Below are positions 1 through 6,494 of a DNA stretch of 64,000 nucleotides, piece after piece. The translations under genes were made by a program, and so were the position numbers. The notes under the pieces are model-generated. The model was not told where the DNA came from. It searched no databases and was given only the letters and a program-made list of their open reading frames with translations. Position 1 is the first letter of the stretch, and each line of letters starts with the position of its first letter. Origin of the DNA: Leptospira licerasiae serovar Varillal str. VAR 010 (GTDB lineage: Bacteria > Spirochaetota > Leptospiria > Leptospirales > Leptospiraceae); assembly GCF_000244755.1 (NCBI RefSeq), contig NZ_AHOO02000005.1, positions 1,116,001-1,180,000 on the forward strand, given 5' to 3'.

Positions 1-2
1 AA

Positions 3-323
3 TTAAGGTTCGTTTCGGCTTCCTTAGCCCTTTTTACTCTATTATTCTTTCTACATTCCGGACCATCCAACAGCCCTTATCCCGGGAAGAAGTCCGACCA
101 ATCACAAACAATCATCGGACAAGAGACCGATATAGAAGAATTAAGCGATCTCGCCGAAACCTCCGATCCTTCGGAAACGGTTTGGGGAGATTTTTTAGCT
201 TCTAAGATACATACTCCCGGTCTCTCTAACTCAAATCCTTCCCGCCAGGATAGGTTTCAATTCCAACACAATAAATTATTGTCTCAGCATCTGCTGAATA
301 TCCCTCCACCATTCCTTTCTTAA
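3..323 (+). CDS. Exported protein of unknown function, 5'-truncated by window edge
   Basis: The third reading frame is open from the window edge to a TAA at 321-323, giving about 106 residues. It begins with a strongly hydrophobic stretch (roughly residues 4-17, ending LFFLHSG) that looks like a signal peptide or anchor. A Ser/Asp/Glu-rich middle and a proline-rich end (IPPPFLS) follow. No ATG, GTG or TTG precedes the hydrophobic part, so the start should lie just left of the window. A stem-loop follows 11 bases after the stop. I recognise no family. The coding call rests on the uninterrupted frame, the signal-like segment and the hairpin behind it. Confidence 0.5.
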   Translation, partial: LRFVSASLALFTLLFFLHSGPSNSPYPGKKSDQSQTIIGQETDIEELSDLAETSDPSETVWGDFLASKIHTPGLSNSNPSRQDRFQFQHNKLLSQHLLNIPPPFLS

Positions 324-333
324 TCTAAAATTC

Positions 334-368
334 GAAAGCCGTATGGCCTCTAGCCGTACTTCGCTTTC
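334..368 (+). terminator. Stem-loop after the truncated first gene
   Basis: Two stacked stems are visible: GAAAGC pairs with GCTTTC on the outside, and GTATGGC pairs with GCCGTAC (one G-T wobble) around a CTCTA loop. It begins 11 bases after the stop at 323. There is no clear T-run behind it, so it may be an RNA 3' end rather than a classical intrinsic terminator. Confidence 0.35.
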
Positions 369-592
369 AGAGTTTATGCGTACCTAGTTTTGCGCTCAAA
401 ATAGAATTTTCGGAGATCCATTTTCGTAATATTTTCCCATCCAATATAGCACCAATTTAGCCGGTCCCAGGTTATGGGTTTAGGCCCTTCGCCGGGGACC
501 GGTTTCTTTTTCAATTTTAGATCGATAAAAAAAGGCAGACAGAGACCCAAATCTCCCGATACTTTTGCGGGGAGCCAGAACTCCATAAGCGG

Positions 593-1492
593 ATGGAAAT
601 AGAATTAACCAAAAAGGAACGTTTGATCCGAGGAATGGAACTCGGAAAGAAGATCGTCCTTCACGGAGTTGTGCTTTCCCAATATTATAAATCCAACGTG
701 GAGAATTATCTCCGGTTCTGTTTGGAATATTATCAAAAAACGGATATTCTTCCTCCTTCTCTCTCTCTGGTTTATTCCCTTTTAGAAATGGCATTCAAAG
801 AGAATTGTAGGAATTCCTACTATATGGAGAAGGGCTGGGATCCTCTGAGTTCGGAATCCTTGACTGAAAGAGAAGCTGAATTTGAGACCAATTGGGACTT
901 CTCCGATCCGCTAAAATTAAGGAATCGATTAAAAGGAGAAGGGGCCGTACTTAGGACCACAATCCACCATTCCGGTTCGGGAATCTCCTTAGAGATCGCG
1001 AATTTAGCTCCCATTACTTCGGAAGCGGAAGAAGCGCTGACTGAATATCTTTCCAGAGCAAAGTCCTACCAAGATCTTTCCGAATACTACGAAGATTATC
1101 CTTTCGATGAAGAAGGCAGAGAGATAGGGATCGCTTTAGCTATATTACAATTTAAGGAAATAGGATTAGATCCGAACCTTCTTAGATTCGATACGGCAGA
1201 AGGAGAACATGTATTTCGATTAGAGATCGGTTTCGGCGAGGGGTTTCTTTCTCTTAGGAACAAATTGGAGAATGACGAAGATGTTCGACCTTTCCGCTTT
1301 CATTCCCAAGAAGAAAAGGACGGAGAAACTATTTCTCCATGGAAGATCTCGGTCTGTAAGATCTGTGGAAGGACGGTGGATGATAGGATCTTCTTTCATA
1401 CCGTTCCGCAAGATGTGGTTGCAAAAGCGAAAGATCTCCCATTTACTGAAGAAGTTTGTGCTTGGTGTTTGTCGGGCTATTTGAAGTTATAG
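593..1492 (+). CDS. Degenerate GHKL-ATPase-like regulatory protein with C-terminal Cys pairs
   Basis: This is a 299-residue soluble protein. Its middle aligns by eye with the protein at 57052-57744: the LPPSLSLVYSLLEMAFKEN segment, the EKGWD motif, a NLAPIT strand and an IGIALAILQFKEIGLDP segment all have counterparts there. In the other protein these look like the N-box and G-box of a GHKL (histidine kinase/anti-sigma) ATP-binding fold. Here the Gly-rich lid reads EEGREIGIAL and the N-box asparagines are shifted, so ATP binding is doubtful. The last 50 residues add CKIC and CAWC, which could bind zinc. The ATG has no strong ribosome site. The regulatory role is inferred from fold similarity only. 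Confidence 0.7.
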   Translation: MEIELTKKERLIRGMELGKKIVLHGVVLSQYYKSNVENYLRFCLEYYQKTDILPPSLSLVYSLLEMAFKENCRNSYYMEKGWDPLSSESLTEREAEFETNWDFSDPLKLRNRLKGEGAVLRTTIHHSGSGISLEIANLAPITSEAEEALTEYLSRAKSYQDLSEYYEDYPFDEEGREIGIALAILQFKEIGLDPNLLRFDTAEGEHVFRLEIGFGEGFLSLRNKLENDEDVRPFRFHSQEEKDGETISPWKISVCKICGRTVDDRIFFHTVPQDVVAKAKDLPFTEEVCAWCLSGYLKL

Positions 1493-1629
1493 ATCGAGCA
1501 GACAATTCCTGTTATATTATAAAATTTTGATTCATTTTACATATTACCCTCATAAACCTGTTCGTCTTTCCGGTGATCGTATAGAACTTGTACCTCTTAC
1601 ATCGGAACATACCTTTGTTTAGATTAGGA

Positions 1630-1642
1630 AAACCTCAGGTTT
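1630..1642 (-). terminator. Small inverted repeat downstream of clpP
   Basis: AAACCTCAGGTTT is a perfect short inverted repeat 14 bases beyond the clpP stop. The stem is only 5-6 bp and A/T-rich, so this is a weak terminator candidate. Confidence 0.2.
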
Positions 1643-1656
1643 AAACAAACTTCATC

Positions 1657-2235
1657 TTACTTCCAGTTTTCCAAAACTCCGTCGATCACTCCGTAAATTT
1701 GTGCCTCAGTTGGAGTGAGCCAAAGATCTCTGTCGGTATCCCTTTCCACCACTTCTAAAGGTTGGCCGGTCCTTTCGGAAACGATACGATTGATCTCCTT
1801 CTTATCCTTTTCGATCATCGAAGCAAAAATCCCTATGTCGGTTGCCTTTGCCTGATAAGTTCCGGGGACATGAGGTTGGTGTAACATGATCCTGCTATGA
1901 GGGAATGCGAATCTTTTACCTTTTGTTCCGGAAAGAAGAAGTAGAGCACCGAAACTTGCAGCGAGTCCCATACAAACTGTGCTTACATCATTCGGGATCA
2001 GATCCATCGTGTCCAAAATAGACATACCGGAAGTGTTGGCGCCTCCAGGGCTATTGATCACAAGAGTGATATCTTTCTCCGGATCTTGATTAGAAAGATA
2101 TAATAGACGTTCCACCACATGTTTTGCAGAAAGATCGTCCACTTGCCCCCAAAGAAAAATTTTTCTCTCCTTGAGCTGGTTGTCCTCTAAGCGAAGTCCA
2201 GGAAATTGGATCGGTTCTACTAAAGTATCGGTCAT
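1657..2235 (-). CDS. clpP: ATP-dependent Clp protease proteolytic subunit ClpP
   Basis: This is the serine peptidase chamber subunit that degrades unfolded and regulatory proteins handed over by a Clp ATPase in the cytoplasm. The family catalytic triad is present: Ser in GLAASFGA, His in IMLHQP and Asp in DTDRD (98, 123 and 174 if counted from the TTG at 2247). The HQPHVPGTYQ loop is two residues longer than in E. coli ClpP. I chose the ATG at 2235 because GGAG lies six bases upstream; an in-frame TTG at 2247 is the alternative. The mature-looking 192-residue length has little propeptide. The sigma-factor gene ends 12 bases before this ATG, so the two are cotranscribed. No clpX or clpA is in the window. 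Confidence 0.95.
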   Translation of the reverse strand: MTDTLVEPIQFPGLRLEDNQLKERKIFLWGQVDDLSAKHVVERLLYLSNQDPEKDITLVINSPGGANTSGMSILDTMDLIPNDVSTVCMGLAASFGALLLLSGTKGKRFAFPHSRIMLHQPHVPGTYQAKATDIGIFASMIEKDKKEINRIVSERTGQPLEVVERDTDRDLWLTPTEAQIYGVIDGVLENWK

Positions 2236-2247
2236 TCTATTCTCCAA

Positions 2248-2814
2248 TCAGGAAGCGATCGCCATAGGTCCATGTAGGACTTCCAACCAATCTTTTCTAT
2301 CCGATTTATTCAAAAGTTGTCTGCGTAATAATTCTCTACTTCTTCTCAAACGGTTTTTCAGATTACCGATCGGGATGCCTGTTTTTTCGGTGATCTCTTC
2401 GTAACTCATCTCACCGAAATATCTCAGATTCAGAAGTTGTTTTTCTTCGTTCGGAAGTTCTTCTAACGCATCCAAGACTTCCGTCCTCCAACTATCCCCG
2501 GAGCGAGGGGCAGCTTTAGTGATCTCCGGATTTAACTCTGTCCCAAGCAGATCTTTTTTTCTTAAGATACGATCCGAATGTTTCAGCACCAACCTTCTAA
2601 GTAAGAAGGGAAACGCTTCCGGTTGCCGTAGCGTTGGAAGAACTTTCCAAGCTTCTAAAAACACTTCTTGGCTAAGGTCCTCCGCCTTGGATTGATCTCG
2701 GATCCGTTTGATGGCCTGGCTACTTACGTATTTTTCGAAACGGGTCATCAACTCCGTCCAAGCCGGTTCTTCTCCTTTGGAAGCTTCTGTAACTAGTACT
2801 TTAAAATCGCGCAT
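2248..2814 (-). CDS. ECF-type (sigma-70 family) RNA polymerase sigma factor
   Basis: The 188-residue protein has the two-domain layout of extracytoplasmic-function sigma factors. Region 2 covers about residues 25-90 (AEDLSQEVFLEAWK is the classic region 2.2 signature). Region 4 covers about 110-165, with a helix-turn-helix around MSYEEITEKTGIPIGNLKNR. A roughly 20-residue tail follows. It directs polymerase to a dedicated promoter set. No anti-sigma factor gene is next to it; instead clpP follows within a dozen bases, suggesting that protease supply is under its control or that ClpP removes a regulator of it. That link is inference. Confidence 0.88.
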   Translation of the reverse strand: MRDFKVLVTEASKGEEPAWTELMTRFEKYVSSQAIKRIRDQSKAEDLSQEVFLEAWKVLPTLRQPEAFPFLLRRLVLKHSDRILRKKDLLGTELNPEITKAAPRSGDSWRTEVLDALEELPNEEKQLLNLRYFGEMSYEEITEKTGIPIGNLKNRLRRSRELLRRQLLNKSDRKDWLEVLHGPMAIAS

Positions 2815-2917
2815 ATCTGTTAGAGGGTCCCAGTTTCCATTTTGGGGTGTACGGATCTAAACTATTTTTGCATTTTCGGGACTCTTGACCCCGGTCTAAA
2901 GGGGCCGTAAACCGCGA

Positions 2918-3015
2918 TGTTGGAGAGGGGGAAGTATCCCCCTCGCTTCAGCCGCGAAACGCGTCTTCCGCTACCCCCTCTCCGGGGGAAATTTTTTGCT
3001 CCGAACCCCGGACCC
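2918..3015 (+). repeat. Dispersed G/C-rich intergenic repeat, copy 1
   Basis: The stretch has GGAGAGGGGG (2922-2931) matched by its perfect complement CCCCCTCTCC (2974-2983), plus an inner GAGGGGG/CCCCCTC hairpin. The same arrangement, including CCCCCTCGCT, CAGCCGCG, ACGCGTCTT and CCCCCTCTCCGGGG, recurs in the same orientation at 24064-24152. The two copies are clearly related by eye, with differences in the loops. No protein is encoded. Confidence 0.75.
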
Positions 3016-3031
3016 AATTTTGATTTTTTTA

Positions 3032-3158
3032 TTTTTCTCACACAGAGGCACAGAGCCGCGGAGATATGATGGCCGATGTGTTGGAGTTCGGACAATGCGC
3101 TTACTCAGAATAAAGTAGTCTTAAAACCTCCGTGTCTTCGTGACTCTGTGTGAAAAAA
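3032..3158. repeat. Imperfect inverted repeat element of about 127 bp
   Basis: The left arm 3032-3063 and the right arm 3128-3158 are inverted copies. Both carry CACACAGAG and CGGAG, and the arms agree at roughly three quarters of positions. The 64-base centre has no obvious gene. The layout resembles a small non-autonomous mobile element or a folded intergenic RNA. No target-site duplication was established. Confidence 0.5.
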
Positions 3159-3225
3159 GAATTCGCTACCGATCTCAAAGAAAATCTGCAAATAGCGGAA
3201 ATTCTTTATATAAATTAGAAAAAGT

Positions 3226-3951
3226 TTAAGAAGAAATTCTGTTTTTGAACTCTATCCAATTCGCCGAAAGCCGATCCGAAAAATCGGTATCCTTATATTT
3301 CTCATAAAACTGCTTTTCACCCAGATCCAAAAATCTGCCTGGGAAAATTTTACCGCCGAGTCTGTTTTGGGCGGAAAGTTTACGAAACGTATCCGCAAGA
3401 TCATAAGTTTTGTTCGGTTCCAGATCGGAAAGACATTCTGCTTTCATCCAAGAAAGTCCCAAATAAAAATATCCTCCCACTTCGAATCGGACTAAATCGG
3501 CATGTAAGCTCAGGCCTGTGTAATTTGCATTTTCGGGAATTTTAGCTAAATATAATATACAGTCGAACTTTTTTTGATCTTCTTTGCTTGGCCAGGGATT
3601 AAATCCAGGCTCTGGAAAAAGAATAAAATCCGGATTTAAAATTAAAAAGTCGTCCTGTAAATTCCAGAATCTATCGATCCCTGTGCGAATTCCGCCGCCG
3701 GTTCCTAAAATTTCAGGAGTTTCCATCGAGAAATGTAGTCGGAAGTCCTTAAAATCTTTTAACTCTTCTTGGATTTTCTCGCCTAAATAATGTAGGTTTA
3801 AGATTCCGTCTTCTACGCCCCAGGATTTTGCATGAAATAGAGAATAATAGATGAGAGGAATATTATTGATCTTTAAAATAGGTTTAGGGAGCGACTTGGT
3901 CCATTCTCCCATTCTGGTCCCAAAACCCGCACATGGAAAAAATGCCTTCAT
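3226..3951 (-). CDS. Sugar-1-phosphate nucleotidyltransferase, MurU-like
   Basis: The 241-residue protein is a Rossmann-type nucleotidyltransferase. The N-terminal GFGTRMGEWTKSLPKPIL matches the nucleotide-binding signature, NPD (about residue 104) is at the metal-binding position, ILGTGGGIRTGI matches the sugar-site loop of MurU, and GRFLDLGEKQFYEKY matches its C-terminal end. MurU makes UDP-MurNAc from MurNAc-1-phosphate during peptidoglycan recycling. The start lies one base after the stop of the kinase gene, giving translational coupling. The MurU assignment rests on the paired AmgK-like kinase as much as on sequence. A related sugar nucleotidyltransferase activity is possible. Confidence 0.75.
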   Translation of the reverse strand: MKAFFPCAGFGTRMGEWTKSLPKPILKINNIPLIYYSLFHAKSWGVEDGILNLHYLGEKIQEELKDFKDFRLHFSMETPEILGTGGGIRTGIDRFWNLQDDFLILNPDFILFPEPGFNPWPSKEDQKKFDCILYLAKIPENANYTGLSLHADLVRFEVGGYFYLGLSWMKAECLSDLEPNKTYDLADTFRKLSAQNRLGGKIFPGRFLDLGEKQFYEKYKDTDFSDRLSANWIEFKNRISS

Positions 3952-3952
3952 C

Positions 3953-4948
3953 CTAGAGTTTTTCCAAAAATAGAGTATTATCGGATAATTCTTTTTTTAA
4001 AAGATGAAAGAATAAGAACAATTGATCCGGAAAAAGTCCTACTTGAACGATCTCTAATAGATTATCCAAACAGTTCAATACACTCTGTCTGTATTTATCC
4101 TGTTTCTTATCCGCCACCAACATAAAATAAGATCCTAGCGCTTTGTAAGATCTTTGTAAACACTGCAAATAATAACATTCTCTCGGTTTTTTGAATCTAT
4201 TATCGCTTAGTTTTAGAAAGAGTAGAAAAAGTCCCTGTCTCATTGCAAATGGGATCGGCCTATAAGCGTCGTATAACAGACTGGAAAGATCGTAAAATGG
4301 AGTTCCCATTCTTGCGTCCTGGAAATCGATCAGAGTCAACTCTCCAGTAGGGGAAAGCATGATATTTCGAGCGTGAAAGTCCCTATGACAGAATACCTTC
4401 TCCTTATACTCCGCTAAAAATCCGGAAGCTTCTTCCAGAAAAAAAACCACCTCAGGTCTGAGCTTTGTCTTAAGTTTAAACATCTCGGAGAAGTTTATAT
4501 ATGAAGAAAATGTAAACTTATTTTCAAAATTCAATTTTTCATAGTCGAACTCCCGAGTGGAAACAGGAGGTTCCGGCCTGGTTTTTTGAAGGGAGACTAA
4601 AATTTCCAAAGATTTTACTAAGTAGGTCCTGTATTCTGCGTCTTCTCGGATAGAGCTTAGATCGGAATCTCCTTCGTCGGAAAGAAGCATGAGCTTATTG
4701 AATATATCTGTCTTATATATTTTAGGTACCTTGAAACCGTGGTGTTCTAGAAAATGGCCCACTTCTTGAAAGTCGTGCTGAAAGACTTGGTCTTTGCATA
4801 ATATCTTTGTAGAACTGTCCGGATATGTTGCTCGATAATATCTGCGTGCGGAAGCCTCCGGATTGATTGAGTCTATCTTTTCAGGAAATTTTCCGTCTAT
4901 CGCAAGGAAGCGAAAATCTATCTCGCTTAAAACTTCGTTCATAGCCAC
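3953..4948 (-). CDS. APH-fold small-molecule kinase, AmgK-like
   Basis: The 331-residue protein has the aminoglycoside phosphotransferase fold. HRDFHARNIML holds the catalytic Asp and the metal Asn, and LIDFQDARMGTPFYDLSSLL is the DFG-equivalent segment. That second motif closely resembles AmgK, the anomeric kinase for MurNAc and GlcNAc, and differs from true aminoglycoside-resistance enzymes. The next gene, one base away, is the MurU-like transferase, as in the known AmgK-MurU recycling route that bypasses early UDP-MurNAc synthesis. The ATG at 4948 follows the end of the sensor-kinase gene by only 6 bases, so the four genes from 8837 down may be one transcript. Antibiotic resistance is not suggested. 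Confidence 0.75.
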   Translation of the reverse strand: MAMNEVLSEIDFRFLAIDGKFPEKIDSINPEASARRYYRATYPDSSTKILCKDQVFQHDFQEVGHFLEHHGFKVPKIYKTDIFNKLMLLSDEGDSDLSSIREDAEYRTYLVKSLEILVSLQKTRPEPPVSTREFDYEKLNFENKFTFSSYINFSEMFKLKTKLRPEVVFFLEEASGFLAEYKEKVFCHRDFHARNIMLSPTGELTLIDFQDARMGTPFYDLSSLLYDAYRPIPFAMRQGLFLLFLKLSDNRFKKPRECYYLQCLQRSYKALGSYFMLVADKKQDKYRQSVLNCLDNLLEIVQVGLFPDQLFLFFHLLKKELSDNTLFLEKL

Positions 4949-4954
4949 GTATGG

Positions 4955-6472
4955 CTAGTTCTGCAATTTGTCCGGAAAGACCAAGCGGAATTCGGTGCCT
5001 TTTTCCGGCTCAGAATCGATTTCTATTCTAATTCCGAACACGTCAGCTATCTCTTTTGCTACGAACATTCCAAGGCCTGTACCTTGGCCGGTTTTTTTAG
5101 TAGTGAAATAGGGTTGGAATATTTTATTCAAAATATCTTTGCTCATCCCGATCCCGTTATCCTTGATCTTAACCATTGGATGATGATTTTTTTCGCCCAC
5201 AGAGATCTCAATTCTTCCTTTGTTATCCGTTGCATCCGCTGAATTTAAAAAGATATTAGAGAATAAAAGACTCAATTGATCCGCGTTAGAATGTACGGAT
5301 GTTCTTTCGGAATTTCTATTAAATACGATCTCGCAATATTTTAAACGGGTTGTCTTTCTGAAAACCTCTATTACGGATTCCACTACTTCGTTTAGATCCA
5401 GATCTTCTTTGTCTCTACCTGAATCTCCAGGTTTTCCGAGTTGTAATAGGTTGAAAGTGAGATTCTTCAGTTTGGTGATCTGGTTCCAAGTGACCGAGAT
5501 TGCTTTGTCTTTAATCGGTTCGTCGGCATCCGGAAGTCTTGCAACTTCTATAAATCCTTGGATGGCTGTGAGTGCGTTATTGATCTCATGACCGATACTA
5601 GATGCGATTGTCGTTAAGAACGCTCTTCTTTCTGCATCAATGAGTTTTTCGGAGATGATATTCTTTTGAGTGATATCTCTTGCGATCCCGGTATAATATG
5701 TTTTACCGTTCAATTCGTATCTACATACCGAAATATCGAAATTGAATTTTTCTCCGTTTCGACTGATCAATTCCGCATTATGCAATCTTGCTATATTATG
5801 ATCCGATTTACGGCTCATCAAATGAGCGATCCTTTCCAGATACGCCTCTGTGTTCTCTTCAGAGATCAGAAGTGTGATCTTTTGTCCTACGATCTCATTC
5901 TCTTCATATCCGAAATTTCGGACGGCAGCTTCGTTCGCTCCCCGGATCAATAGATCTTCATCCAAAGTGATCACGCAGTCGCCGGTAGTTTCTAAGATTA
6001 AACTATTACGATAATTTAAATCTTTGGATTGTTGTGCAAGATGGGTTTTTTCTCGGACCGCTTTCAGGATCTTTTTGGATTTTCTATCTCTATCCTCTTT
6101 TTCTTTACGGGCATTCTCCAGAGCGGCTAGAATGTTTTGTCTACTGACAGGTTTGGAAATATAATCGAATACTCTATTTCTAAGAGCTTCTTCCGCAGTA
6201 TGAAGTTGAGGGTTGCCTGTAATAAGTATGACGGGAATATTAGAATTATATTTTTTGATCTCTCTTGCGACTTCGATCCCATCTTTGCCGCCCATTAGAA
6301 TATCTGAAATTACGATATCTACCGCGTAATCTCTCACAATCCTCATTGCGGATTCAAAATCCTCCGCAAGAAAGACGTGATATCCTTCTCTAGAGATCAC
6401 TCGTTCCAGAGCGGTTCTGATTTCCGCTTCGTCGTCGATGATCAGGACGTTGGGATTTCTTTCCCTTGTCAT
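4955..6472 (-). CDS. Response regulator-PAS-histidine kinase hybrid
   Basis: The 505-residue soluble protein begins with a receiver domain (about residues 8-125; acidic pair D13/D14, phosphoacceptor D57 in VISDILM, Lys in YISKPV). A PAS domain follows at about 150-275. HisKA comes next with phosphoacceptor H295 in IGHEINN, then HATPase (about 385-500) with NSADAT, DNGIGM and GQGTGLGM boxes. A kinase with its receiver in front usually takes phosphate from another kinase and resets its own output. The adjacent upstream PAS kinase (6495-8837) is the obvious partner, 22 bases away. There is no membrane segment, so the signal is intracellular. Confidence 0.92.
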   Translation of the reverse strand: MTRERNPNVLIIDDEAEIRTALERVISREGYHVFLAEDFESAMRIVRDYAVDIVISDILMGGKDGIEVAREIKKYNSNIPVILITGNPQLHTAEEALRNRVFDYISKPVSRQNILAALENARKEKEDRDRKSKKILKAVREKTHLAQQSKDLNYRNSLILETTGDCVITLDEDLLIRGANEAAVRNFGYEENEIVGQKITLLISEENTEAYLERIAHLMSRKSDHNIARLHNAELISRNGEKFNFDISVCRYELNGKTYYTGIARDITQKNIISEKLIDAERRAFLTTIASSIGHEINNALTAIQGFIEVARLPDADEPIKDKAISVTWNQITKLKNLTFNLLQLGKPGDSGRDKEDLDLNEVVESVIEVFRKTTRLKYCEIVFNRNSERTSVHSNADQLSLLFSNIFLNSADATDNKGRIEISVGEKNHHPMVKIKDNGIGMSKDILNKIFQPYFTTKKTGQGTGLGMFVAKEIADVFGIRIEIDSEPEKGTEFRLVFPDKLQN

Positions 6473-6494
6473 ATAATTTTAAAGAATAAGTTCA

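Larger units (their letters stand above)
2815..3225. other. 411-bp gene-free stretch made largely of repeats
   Basis: This spacer lies between the sigma-factor gene and the end of the nucleotidyltransferase gene. It contains one copy of a G/C-rich dispersed repeat (about 2918-3015) and an inverted-repeat pair (3032-3063 and 3128-3158). A 77-codon open frame on the minus strand runs through the repeats and is not believed to be a gene. Confidence 0.6.

Noticed and set aside
2862..3095. A 77-codon open frame on the minus strand in the repeat-rich spacer.
   Set aside because: It runs through two repeat elements, is rich in Arg/Gly/Pro from G/C repeats and has no ribosome site.
3953..4948. Aminoglycoside resistance from the APH fold.
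   Set aside because: The motifs and the coupled MurU-like gene fit the AmgK sugar-kinase group, not resistance enzymes.
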